Below, one piece after another: positions 44,456 through 55,261 of a stretch of DNA of 64,000 nucleotides; within the stretch, counting starts at the first letter, position 1; every line of letters starts with the position of its first letter. The DNA comes from Bretschneidera sinensis (lineage: Eukaryota; Streptophyta; Magnoliopsida; Brassicales; Akaniaceae), in assembly GCA_023935145.1 (NCBI GenBank), contig CM043701.1, positions 76,964,817 through 77,028,816 of the forward strand, in the 5' to 3' direction. The position numbers and the translations under genes were made by a program. The notes below the pieces were generated by a model. It saw only the letters and a list, made by a program, of their open reading frames with translations. It did no database searches and was not told where the DNA came from.

Positions 44456-45226
44456 CACGAGAGTGCTTGAGTAGTTCATATTCACTGACCCATACAGCTC
44501 AAGCATCTCTATTAAGGTTAGTGGCACTAAGGCCACTAACACATGGTAAGGTTGTATTGTTCCTAATTTTTCATTTCAGCTGCAGTAAGTTTTTATTTTT
44601 GTCCATGCACACTGCTTGCGATCGAGCGCACCATTCAATGTGCTTTAGTGCAAGAGTGCGATTGAGCGTAAGCTAGTGCGATCAAGCGCACTCGTGACAG
44701 AGACTCATGTGCTTACTTTAAAACAACCTACTTTCACTCACTCACTCACACTCTCTGTCACTCACACTATTTCGTCCACAACACACCACTCTCACTCTCG
44801 TTATCACTCCCTCACTCACCACGAAATCATCACTAATCAATCACTCACCACCAACCATCATTCACACAACACAAAGCACACCGTCCAGAGCATCAACCAC
44901 CACACTCTGCCACCAATCCGTGATTAGCAGTATGCTTATCCAACATATTTTTAATCACATAATCACCCACAATTATATTCATTATTTCTTTATTTTTTTT
45001 CTAAATTCATTGCATACATACTATATTGTTTGGGTGAGTAATGGTATTCTGGTTATGCAGGAGGGTAGGAACAAATTCAAACATCAAACACCATAGCTTC
45101 TTCTGTTGACACCCACAAGTTGTTAGACGAAATGACTGACCATGTGCGATCGAGCGCACGTCAATTGCGATCGAGCGTATAGTCCAGTGTGCGATCGAGC
45201 AAACATATTCGAGATCGATCACAAAA
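44456..45226 (+). other. Element D spacer before extra ORF
   Basis: It contains GCGATCGAGCGCAC-type words at 44618-44695 and 45143-45230, and between them a C/T/A-rich leader (about 44730-44920, CACTCACTCACACTCTC...). The arrangement, GC-rich words then pyrimidine-rich leader before an extra ORF, parallels element B although the words differ. Confidence 0.7.
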
Positions 45227-46380
45227 TTGACAGAAAATAGGATCAATATGTCCAAGCAAACCGCTTACATCTCCCGTGCTTCGAGCAGCCGTGCCCAGTC
45301 ATCCCGACCAAGCATAGAGCAGAGAGAACTCTTATTCGAGACCACCTTCGCCATCGATGACGTATTCATGCAAATGGATGCCACTCAATGGGCAGTCCAA
45401 GCATTTAAACACCGGAGGTTGAAAAGACTTTTTAAACCAGCCTGCTCGACTGCTTACACTCAGCTGGTGGTCCAGTTCTATGAGGGTCTGTCCTTTGACT
45501 GCAATAAACCGGGCGTATTGACCTCTTCAGTCTAGGGCACATCCATCGAGGTGACTAGTGCCAATATAGTCACTGCTCTTCATTGCTGTGATGAGTCCCC
45601 TCCGGAGGACATCGATATCGAGGAGTAACCAGACTCTTTTGATCTATCCACGATTATTGAGGACATGTGCGCTGGCCAGTACGCCGATAGACACAATAAT
45701 GCAGCGAGCCGGTCCAAGTTGCCTCCATGGCTTTGGCTAGTGGACACCATTCTCCAGTGTAATGTGTGTCCATTGGGGCATAAGACACAGAGGAGAGACC
45801 AGTTTCTATAGGTGTTGTATGCCTTCCACAGAGGTCACTGGTACTCTCTTCCCGCTGTTATATGGAGCCAGCTGCATAAATTTTGGGATCATGTCCATGG
45901 CCGTCAGACCACCACGGCCAATGCATGGGGGCTCCCATTCCCATTCTTACTCTCGTACATCATCAAGAAGAAAGGGATTAAGGGGACCACCAGTGACGGA
46001 CCAGTGCGAGAGCATCCCTTCTTCGGGAAGGCTTAATGGACACATAGTCTCTCTCACATTCCAAGAGGCCTCTCAGCCCCTGCACCTACAGCTGAGAGCA
46101 TTGAGGAGGATCATATGGAGACAGAGACCCCTGCAGTTAGCCTACTGTGAGAGGAGGACCATCCAGACATAAGACCCACATAGTCCCAGCACCTTCTCGC
46201 TGAGTTGTCCTCCTTCCACGATAAGGTCTCTGTAGTCACATCCCTCGTGCACCAGCACATAGATAGTTTGGAGGCACGATTTGCACGATAGGAGGTGATG
46301 CTACAAGTCATTCTTGATCGCCTACCCTCGGCAGCTGGTATCTCTTCGACTGCACCACTTGATGATCAGCAGTGAGAGGA
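45227..46380 (+). pseudogene. Element D degraded extra ORF ('putative plant transposon protein' type)
   Basis: An open start at 45227-45535 (alternative ATG at 45248, MSKQTAYISRASSSRAQSSR) encodes MDATQWAVQAFKHRRLKRLF, KPACSTAYTQLVVQFYEGLS and FDCNKPGVLTSSV. It continues beyond TAG 45533 through WSQLHKFWDHVHGRQ and GLPFPFLLSYIIKKKGIKG (45812-46036 frame) to an acidic, Glu/Thr-rich end near 46140. The LV-x-x-FY pattern and position match the B extra ORF, but sequence similarity is low. At least three stops and shifts. No signal peptide or membrane segment seen. Confidence 0.65.
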
Positions 46381-47812
46381 TACCCCGTCTAGCTGAAGAC
46401 GTTAAACTTAGCGCTCATGGGAGGCACCCCAAAACATATCCTTTTTAGTATTTTATTTTATGTTATTGTTAGTCTTTGCTTTTCTATAGTTGTTCATTAT
46501 TACTTGTTTTCCATTTTATGTTTGTTTGTCTTTTTTTTTCAATGACAGAGTGAGTGCATCTAGTTGAAGTTTGGGGGCGTGCTACGAGCCATGTCAGCCA
46601 TATAGTTCTCCATCTCCTAAGTCAGCTTCTTTTATGCTATTCACACATTGGAAACAATGTGCAATTTAAGTTTGGGGGTATGGGGACACACTTACACACA
46701 CACTATGTCCCATTTTTTTGTTTTTTTGTTTTTATAGATAAATGCATGTTCATTATGTTCCAAAAATGTTGGGTGATCTAAACAAACAGTATGATTTGAC
46801 TTCATAAGTGAGCTTAAAACTTTGAACATATAGGCCAATAATTAAGTTTTGAACATAAATCACTTACTTTTAGGCATTTAAAGATTCACAAGTTTGACTT
46901 TGAACTAACACGAGCACATTAGCACATAGTTGTGTGGGGTATGACATGTAATTTTGATTTGTATGTTTCTTTTGCTCGACTGTGAACCAGATGACCTGTT
47001 AGATTAATGCTTTGGCAAAAAAAAAAGGGGAACTTTCCACTAAGTAACTGGCTCTCTTGCCTCAGTAAGCAGTGAGTGTCACGTCAAAAGGTGGAAATTC
47101 TTATTGATGCATTAAGATCTGTTAAGTTTCGTAGCCTTTTTTACTCAAGTTAGTAAGTCCTTAGGGGTGTCTTTACACCTAATGCCCTAAGACCATCTGG
47201 TTTGGGAGCCATTGGCTAAACACTCGCAACATGAGTCAAATAGAAAGCTTAAGGGAACTAAGCATTAAGACTTGTTATGTTTCGTAGCCTTTTTTACTCG
47301 ATTCAGAAAGTCCTTAGGGGTATCTTTACACCTAATGCCCTAAAACCATATGGTTTGGGAGTCATTAGCTAAACACTTGTTACGTAAGTCAAATAGAAAG
47401 CTTAAGGGAACTAACTTGGCAAAAATCTCACAAATAAAATAAAAAAAGAAAATCTATGCCATCTTTGTTGATTCTAATAGGAAATTTGGTGAATCTTGAG
47501 TCATCGAAACACTACACATTAGAATTATTTGGAAATCTAATCTTTTATGTGCTAGTTCACCACACACTAAAGTCAAACTTGTGATGTCTTAAACTGCCCC
47601 ATGAAAGTGATTTGCGTTCAAAACTCTTATTCATTGCAAAAGATGTGTTTATATTTGTTAAGTTTGCTCATGAATGCGCATCATAGTTTTGTGTGAAGAC
47701 AAAAACTTTTGTGGACACTATGAATATTGGATCTATCTGTATGTCATTATTTTTTATTTTAGTTTGTAGTTTTGTATTGCTAAGGGACTAGCAATATGTA
47801 AGATTGGGGGTG
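46381..47812 (+). other. Element D 3' non-coding region with conserved blocks and polypurine tract
   Basis: Block 1 (AAACTTAGCGCTCATGGGAG) at about 46404-46423; block 2 (GTGCAATTTAAGTTTGGGGG) at 46659-46678; the CCTCAGTAAG...ACGTCAAAAGGTG module at 47035-47098. A 153-base tandem duplication starts GCATTAAG at 47109 and 47262. TAAGGGACTAGCAATATGTA precedes the polypurine tract AGATTGGGGGTG (47801-47812). Confidence 0.8.
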
Positions 47813-49131
47813 TGATAGGTGCTTAAATATTCATATTTAAGCCCCCTTATTTACATTTGTTAAGTCCTTAGTTATGTTAATTTAGTCCATTTTACTTCGT
47901 TTTTGTGTTTCACAAGTTTTTATAGGGTCTTGAAGAAAAAGAAGTATTTTTGGCACCTAAAAGAAGAAATCTAGAAATCCTGGAGCAGCTTCTGGTCAAA
48001 GTGCGATCGAGCGCACTACTGAGTGCAATCGAGTGCATAAACGATCGTGCGCACACAAGAAGGATCGAGTGCAGCACTTGCGATCGAGCGCAAAGTGCAT
48101 GCGATCGAGCGCATATGTACGAGCGTGAATAGTAAAATGGCAGAACCAGTTTTGGAAATAAAGTAAGTTTTGCGTTTTTGGAAGTTAGGGTTTCCAGAGT
48201 CTTCTCGGATTACTCAAGCCCTATAAATACACCTGTAAAACACACACAAAGTATCACTTCTTTTATCTTTTGCTTAGCTCGGAGTTGTAAGCTTTGGAGA
48301 GGATTGACAACCCATCTCCACAGTATTCTTCGGGTTTTATAGTTTATGTTTAGTTTATGCTATGATGTTTATCTTAGACAGCATGCGTAACTAACTCTTT
48401 ATAGGGCTCGATTGAAGCCCTAGTTATGTTTTCCCATGTATATATTCATTAATTATCTTTGCAATAGCCTTGATTATGATGCTTAACTTGATTAATGCCT
48501 GTGCTTATTTACATTCCTCATATGTGTATGTTTGATCGATATGTGCATGTGGTATGGATTAGTTAGTTAGACCAATTTGGATGACCGAGTCCTAGGCCTA
48601 ACGATAGTAATAAAAGATATCCACACCGGATTCTTGGATTAATCAATATGAGAAACCGAGAGTAGATACCATGCCCTATGTCTCATGTGGTTGTCGATTT
48701 CCATAAATCTTATGCTTTCTTGAGGAACAACTCAATAGATACCATGTTGAATCCCTTAAGAAAAGAAAGAGTTAGAGTAGATACCATGCCTAACTCGGTG
48801 CTTAGGGAAATCAATAGCTTAAGGAGTAGATACCATGCCCTTAGGTTGGCAACCATTAGGTATTCATAGGAAGGCTAGTGCATTGAACTATTACTCATTG
48901 GGAAAGTATGACTAGTGGTGGATATCAAAGCCCTATGACTCATTATTATTAATTCACATTCAACAGTTATTTTGATCTTCTTTTATTAAGAAACTAATTC
49001 TAAAATGAAATTCACCAATCTCTGTGGAAATGATCTCGCACTTGCACACTATACTACCATTAACCTTGTGCACTTGCAAGTAAAACTATACGGTTATTTA
49101 CTTATTTATTTAGGTAAATAAATGTGCGACA
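47813..49131 (+). repeat. Element D 3' LTR
   Basis: It starts TGATAGGTGCTTAAATATTC and ends AAATGTGCGACA, 1319 bases. TATA motif TATAAATA at 48222-48229. Clear GTGCGATCGAGCGCAC-type array at 47999-48125. It faces the inverted LTR of element E 275 bases to the right. Confidence 0.88.
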
Positions 49132-49406
49132 CATAACGGTTGTGGATGGTATTTGGGAACTCTTTGTGAATGCAGTACTACCATTCTTCTTATCATAATC
49201 ACTGTTTATTTTAAAATTTTAATATGTGACATTGTTTTTGTTTGTATAAACAATGTCACTAATATGATTATCTTTTATGATCACATGAGAATCTATAGTG
49301 CAAAGACTTTATGACTAATCCACCACCTCATCTAGAGAAAATGTCAATCATCTTTTAGGGGATAGTTGCCACTAGAAAACACACATGGGGACCCTTTGAA
49401 GCCTAC
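49132..49406 (+). other. Short backbone segment between elements D and E, coding-like end
   Basis: It includes a perfect 11-base stem hairpin (TGACATTGTTT at 49227-49237, AAACAATGTCA at 49248-49258). Its last part reads GIVATRKHTWGPFEAY on the plus strand and continues into HPLFDNIMGEIENLEKR at 56532 once element E and one target duplication are removed. Confidence 0.5.
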
Positions 49407-50679
49407 TGTTGTGTGTTTGTCTACCTAAATTAATAAGCAAATAATCATACAGTTTTACTTGCAAGTGCACAAGGTAAACAATAGCATAGTGTGCAAATGC
49501 GAGATCATCTCCACAGGGATTGGTGAATTTCGATTTAGAATTAGTTTCGCAATATAAAAAGATAGAAATAAATGTTAAGTGTGAATTAATAATAATAATA
49601 ACATAGGGCTTTGATATCCACCACTAATCATAATTTCCTAATAAGTAAAGTGCCAATGCAATAGCCCTATCATGAATACCTAATGGTTATCAACCTAAGG
49701 GCTTGGTCCACTCCTTAGGCTATTGATCTCCCTAAGCAATGAGTTAGGTACGGTGTATATTCTAACTCTTTTCTCTCTTAAAGGATTCAGCATAGCGTAT
49801 ACTGAGTTGTCCCTTAAGAGAGCATAAGGTCTGTGGAAATCGACAACCACACGAGACATAGGGCTTAATTCGCTCCTGATTTCCTATGTTGATTAACCCA
49901 AGAATCCGGCATGGATTTCTTTTGTTACTATTGTTAGACCCATGACTCGGTCATCCAAATTGATCTAACTAACTGATCCATGCCACATGCATACATTGAT
50001 CAGACACACACGTATGAGGAATTTAATAAAACAGGCATTAATCAATTAAAGCATTATAACATGGCTATTTGCAAAGGCAATCAATGATTATATATACGGG
50101 AAAGCATAATTAGGGCTTCATTTGAGCCCTATTAGGAAGTTAGTTACACATGCTAAGTAAACTAAACATCATAAACTAAAATAGAAAAATAAAACCCAAA
50201 GAATACTGAGGAGACGAGTCGTCAATTCCTCTCCAAAGCTTACAACTTCAAGCTAAATCCAAAAGTATGTTTTCTATATTTTACAAGTCTATATATAAGG
50301 CTCTAAGGGTGTCGCGAAACCCTAATTTCTAATTTAAGGTCCGGAGACTTCTTTCCAAATCTGGTTCTGTTGCCTCAAGTGTGTGTGCTCTCGATCACAT
50401 GGGTCTGCGCTCGAGCCCATGTGTGAGCTTGAGCCTTCTAAGTCTGCGCTCGAGTTCCCGTGCGCTCGATCACAAGAGAGGTGTGCTCGAGCACACCTCT
50501 GCTGGTTTGCATATCTTCACTTTTTTTTCCTTAGAGCTCCAAAATGTCTTATTTTCTCTAAAGACCTATGAAAAACACAGAATACGCAAAAATGAAGTAG
50601 ATTCTACTAAAAGATATAAACAAAGAGCATAACAAGTGTAAATTAAGGGGATTAAATATGACTATTTAAGCACTTATCA
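49407..50679 (-). repeat. Element E 3' LTR (left)
   Basis: 1273 bases, from TGTTGTGTG to CTTATCA on the plus strand. TATA motif on the minus strand at 50297-50290. The CTCGAGC/GCGCTCGATCAC word array lies at 50385-50500. It is the inverted counterpart of the D 3' LTR. On the plus strand it is followed by CACCCCCAAACTTAC (50680-50694), the complement of the polypurine tract. Confidence 0.88.
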
Positions 50680-52299
50680 CACCCCCAAACTTACATATTG
50701 CTAGTCCCTTAGCAATACAAAATGAAAGACTATATAAAAACAAAATCAAAGATAAATTCATTCTTCATGATATCTAAAAATTTGGGTTGCACATAAAACC
50801 ATGATGATTATTCATGAGTAAGCTTATAATAAAAACACATAGTGAATAAGGATTTTAAAAGTTCATGTTACTTACACAAGGTTGGTTTAAGGCATCACAA
50901 TTTTGATTTAGTGTGTGGTGAATTAGCACATAGAAGATGGAGCTTCCAAATATTTCTAATGTATAGTGTTTCGATGTCCAAACCTTCATCAAATTCCTTA
51001 TCAGAAAGAACAATAATGGCATAGTTTTTTTTTTTACTTCTTTTCTTTTTCTTTTATCATGAGATTCTTACCATGTTGAGTTCCAATAAGCTTTCTAATT
51101 GACTCTTGTAACGAGTGTTTAGCCAATGACACCCAAACCAGATGGTTTTAGGTCATTAGGTGTAAAGACACCTCTAAGGACTTACTAACTCGAGACAAAA
51201 AGGCTACGAAACTAACTGGTCTCAATGCTACCAAGTGAAATTCCCACCTTTTGACGTGAACACTCACTAATTACTGAGGCAAGAGGTCCAGTTACTTAGT
51301 GAAATTTTTTTAGGATCATTAAATGCTTAATTCTCACCTTTTGACGTAAACACTCACTGTTTACTAAGGCAAGAGGTCCAGTTACTCAGCAGAAAGTTTA
51401 TTTAATGATCATTAGGAGCATTTTATTTTTTCTTTTACATAATAAACATTTTTTCTTTATTTTTCTATGCCAAAGTGTTCTTCTAGCAAGTTAACCGATT
51501 ACAGTTGGGTCATGGAAACATATTTATAAAAACTTAGATGTCATACCCCACACAATTGTGTGCTAATGTGCTCGTGTCAGATTTATATCAAACTTGTAAA
51601 TTCTTAAGTGCCTTGAGGTAGGTAATTAAGCTTTTAAAATTCTTATTACAAGGCTATATGTTCTAGATTTTAAGCTTACTAATGAAGTTTTATCATATTT
51701 GTTTTAAATCAACCAAAATTTTCAAAACAAAATGAACATGCATTTATCTTTTTTAAAAAAACTGGGACATAGTGTGTGCATGTGTCTCCCCCTACCCTCA
51801 AACTTAATATACACATTGTCCCTAATATGTAAGTGACATGGAAAGATCTGACCTGGGAGATGGAGAACTAGATGACTGGTATTGCTCATAGCATGCCCCC
51901 AAACTTGAACTTGATGCATGCACTAGGTTCCTGAAAAAGAAAAATAAACGTTGCGCTGGAAAACAAGAAATATGGATAATAAATAGTTAAATAAACATAA
52001 ATATTATCAAGAAAATAAAATACTATAATGAAATAGATATGCTGTGGGGTGCCTCCCATGAGCACTAAGTTTTACGTCTTTAGCTAGACGGTGCACTATT
52101 TTCACTGCTAGGCTTTCATTGAGTATTTTTAGCAAACAACTTGTGGGCGACAGTGAATTGAAGCTGTGGGCAGCACTTCTATAAAAGTCCCAACCTCTAT
52201 ACTCAGTGGCCTCAGTACCACTGATATCAATAGTGTTACTTGAGCTACGTGTTTTTCAAAGTCTGAACTGCTCAAACACTCTCTACAGTAGCGTCTGCG
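50680..52299 (-). other. Element E 3' non-coding region
   Basis: Minus-strand conserved block 1 is at about 52075-52045 and block 2 near 51810-51780. The CAAAAGGTGG...CTTGCCTCAG module occurs twice (51240-51306 and 51333-51396). The integrase-proximal part (about 52295-52200) matches the D sequence just after its integrase. It then jumps straight to block 1, so the extra ORF has been lost. Confidence 0.75.
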
Positions 52300-53244
52300 C
52301 TAATCTTTTGGAAGGGAATACCTAAAGTCCTCCGCATATAGCTCAAGTGTTCTTGTTGCTGCTGCATACTGGACAGTCTGGAGTGCTAATTCTTCATCTC
52401 TTGGTTGCATTGTAATTTCAGAGTGTGGTGTGACTCTGTGTCCATGTACCGTGACTATTTGATTTCTTGCTTGCAACTGCTGCAATTCCAAGTTTGGTAC
52501 CTGGACAATAGATGAGAGAAAAGTAGTATTAATATGCACAAAAGTTTCAAACGGAGGAGTAAACTTACTTGGATGCTTTGGAGAGGCTTCAAGGATGTGC
52601 ACAGCGTCAATGATGTCATCAGTAATATCTTCAGATTCTAGCTTAACATCCAAACTTGTGAAGCTATGGGTGAGGGTGGCCTCCAATGGATCAGTGTGAT
52701 AGATCTGAAAAGCTTTCTTGACAGCACTTTGCATCATACATTCATGAAAACATTCATCATCATGATCATTTTGGGATAATTTCAATGCATCAAATATCTT
52801 AAATTCTATTGTCTCACCATTTACCGTCATACTTACAATACTTTTTTTCACATTAATTATTGTATCGGCAATTCTCATAAAGGGTCTTCCTAAGATGATG
52901 GGCAGAGATATTGGCATAGAAGATTCTTTTATATCTAGTACAATAAAATCAGCAGGTAAAATAAATTCACCTACCTTTACCAGGACATTCTCAAGAATAC
53001 CTCTTAGTCTTTTGATGCTTCTGCCTGCCAATTGCAAAGTGATGGAGGTTGGTTGAAGCTCCCCCAAACTTAGCTTTTCAACTATTGTATATGGCAGCAA
53101 ATTGACACTTGCTCCTAAATCCAATAGTGCACGCTCAAAAAATTGGTCACCTATCCTACAAGGAATGGTAAAACTACCTGGATCTTTTAGCTTTGGTGGT
53201 AGTTTTTTTAACAATACCGCACTTACCTCTTTAGTTAGAGCCAT
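52300..53244 (-). CDS. Element E fused ORF: protease joined in frame to integrase C-terminal tail, 314 codons
   Basis: Residues 1-256 are the protease region as in D: RALLDLGASVNLLPY (D42-L-G), SLPIILGRPFMRIADTIINV, DITDDIIDAVHILEASPKHP, ending VPNLELQQL. Residues 258-314 (ARNQIVTVHGHRVTPH, PRDEELALQTVQYAAA) match the integrase tail of D ([32 protein letters not shown]). About 2.8 kb of pol is missing at about 52470, and the join keeps the frame to the normal stop. The product would have a protease domain and a short basic tail but no polymerase or integrase core. Whether it is made is unknown. Confidence 0.82.
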   Translation of the reverse strand: MALTKEVSAVLLKKLPPKLKDPGSFTIPCRIGDQFFERALLDLGASVNLLPYTIVEKLSLGELQPTSITLQLAGRSIKRLRGILENVLVKVGEFILPADFIVLDIKESSMPISLPIILGRPFMRIADTIINVKKSIVSMTVNGETIEFKIFDALKLSQNDHDDECFHECMMQSAVKKAFQIYHTDPLEATLTHSFTSLDVKLESEDITDDIIDAVHILEASPKHPSKFTPPFETFVHINTTFLSSIVQVPNLELQQLQARNQIVTVHGHRVTPHSEITMQPRDEELALQTVQYAAATRTLELYAEDFRYSLPKD

Positions 53245-53312
53245 TGTTTCATGCTCATGAAACTTTCTATTATTAGTGCAACAATCTTTTAAAATTTTAG
53301 CATAAGTGAGAA

Positions 53313-54818
53313 TTTATTTAATTACATCTAATAAGGGAATGTCAATTTCTACTTTTCTCAAAGTTTCAAAAATATCAAGCAATTTATCTTTCTTTGGCTT
53401 TACTAACCTTTGAGGGAAGGGAGGTGCATTCCACTTCTCTATTTCACTTACCTTGGTTGTGGATGGCTTAGCTGGACATGCTTGTGCTAGCTTATTAACT
53501 CCTATGATCTTACCATTTCTGAGAGTTGTAATGGCCTTCAGTTGTTGATGTCCTCCAGGATTAGGCATTGTTTGGGTTGGAAATTCTCCTTGTCTTCGTC
53601 TACTTAGCTCCTTAGCCATTTGGCCCATTTTTGCTTCCAGTCTTTGGATGGTTTACTCATGCTTTGCAATTGTTTGTCTTTGCTCAATTTGAATTTGCCT
53701 TCCATCTGTCATAAACTATTTTTGTAACATTATCAGTGCCTTACCATACTCTCTAGGTCACTCTTCTTTGACTCTTGTACTGGTTGGGCTGCTTGGTGGA
53801 AATTCCTTTGTTGCCCTTGAAGGTTCAGGGCATTTTGATTATTGCTCCATGAGAGGTTGGGGTGGTTTTGCCATCCAGGATTGTAGGTATCTGCATATAC
53901 ACTGTTTGGTCCCACATAGTTTGCTTGCTCGGGAAGTATAGATGAATATAAATGGCAAGTCTCAGAGGTGTGATCAAATTAAGAACATAAAGCACATACC
54001 TGGAGTTATGTGGCTTGTGGACTTGGTGAGGCGTTCTGAGCAGTCATGGCTTTTACAAGCATATCTAGCTTCATTTCTATAGCAGCCATCTGAATTGAAA
54101 TTCCACCAATTAAGTTAACTTCATACATGCCCTTACTCTTTACTCTTTTTCTCCCTATGGATGAGAATTGTTGGGTGTGCTCACTCAATGCCTCAAACAG
54201 CTCCATGGCTTCTTCACTGCTCTTCTCCATCAGCACACCTCCACAACCTGAATTAGTAATACCTTTATTCATGTCATTTAGACCCTAATAAAAGGCTACT
54301 ATCAGCTCATCTTGAGGTAGGTTGTGATGTGAACATTTGAGAAGCAGCTCATTAAAGTGTCCCCATGCTTCAAAGAAAAGGTCTCCATTTCTTTGTTGGA
54401 AAGATTGAATCTCCTTCCTCATCTGCCTTGTCTTTTGTGTTGGAAAAAATTTCCTTAGGAACTTACTGGATAGTTCTTCCCATGTATGGATAGAATCTGT
54501 AGGAAATGAATTATGTCGCAACTTAGGTTTATCTTTTAATGAAAAAGGGAAAAGAATTAACCTAATTCCCTCTTGATTTAGGCCCTAGATGTGTTGGGAC
54601 TTGCAGAGGTCAAAGAATTCCTGAAGGTGCAAGTGTGGATCCTCAATAGGTGTACCCCTAAAATGAGTCCAAGCATTGAGTATCTACAAAGATATGTAAT
54701 AATTGCCTTCCGCCTCTGGTTGGTAAGCAATGCATGATGGTTGGTTGAGGTTCTGTGGAATGAAGGATTGCTTCATAGGTCTTCGCTCAGGTGGTTGTTG
54801 GTTTTCTAGCTGTTCCAT
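53313..54818 (-). pseudogene. Element E gag and gag-pol linker
   Basis: The start near 54818 gives MEQLENQQPPERRPMKQSFI. Then HFRGTPIEDPHLHLQEFFDL, DSIHTWEELSSKFLRKFFPT (54521-54285 open), NGDLFFEAWGHFNELLLKC, the region MNKGITNSGCGGVLMEKSSE (54272-54006), a zinc knuckle C-A-L-C-S-stop-FDHTSET-C with an internal stop near 53977, NPGWQNHPNLSWSNNQNALN (53915-53733), and the linker to 53314 (KLLDIFETLRKVEIDIPLLD). Several stops; frame near-continuous otherwise. Confidence 0.83.
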
Positions 54819-55237
54819 TGGTGCTTCTCCCTCGAATTCTTCTTCGTTCTCCTCAAAGTTGTTTCTAGGCCTTTGTCAAATGGTCCACTTAATCTCTATG
54901 TCGAGTGGAACAATGGTAGGGTTCCTAGATCGAAGCCCTTGCATGAATCGGTAACAATTGCTTCAGTGCAGCAGTTCAACACTGCTTCTCGGGTAACTCT
55001 TTGCCTCAAGTGCGCTTGATTGCACAGAGGGGTGCACTCGATCGCAAGTGGCACAGAGAGTTTTGCTGTAGTACTTGACACAGAAAACGAAAAAGAAAAA
55101 GATTAGGTTTTTTATGAAACAAAAATAAAGGTGAAAAAACATAAACTTAAAATTTGAGATTTTTGAGAAAAATAAAACAGAATAAATAAAAATTACTAAA
55201 CTAAACAAAAATAATTCTAGAAAGAAATTTAGTGCAA

Positions 55238-55255
55238 TCCCCGGCAATGGCACTA
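55238..55255 (-). promoter_or_regulatory. Element E primer-binding site (tRNA-Asp type)
   Basis: Minus strand TAGTGCCATTGCCGGGGA, 15 of 18 matches to the tRNA-Asp-type site, six bases from the 5' LTR end at 55262. This is the segment missing from D. Confidence 0.85.
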
Positions 55256-55261
55256 AAAACT

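Larger units (their letters stand above)
37468..49131 (+). mobile_element. Element D: Athila-like Ty3/gypsy retrotransposon, best-preserved pol, primer site deleted
   Basis: Order: 5' LTR, leader with primer site missing, gag, an 873-codon protease-RT-RNase H frame, integrase with four nonsense codons, spacer, degraded extra ORF, conserved 3' blocks, polypurine tract, 3' LTR; about 11.7 kb. It belongs to the same family as element E (LTRs and gag alike). Flanking 5-mers are CTTAT and CATAA, so no clear target duplication. Confidence 0.9.

Noticed and set aside
44676..44927. Thr/His/Ser-rich 83-codon open frame
   Set aside because: It comes from the CACTCACTCACA low-complexity leader of element D.
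47035..47098. CRISPR-like or regulatory array suggested by repeated short words
   Set aside because: Repeats are few, unevenly spaced and belong to duplicated retrotransposon non-coding sequence in a plant genome.
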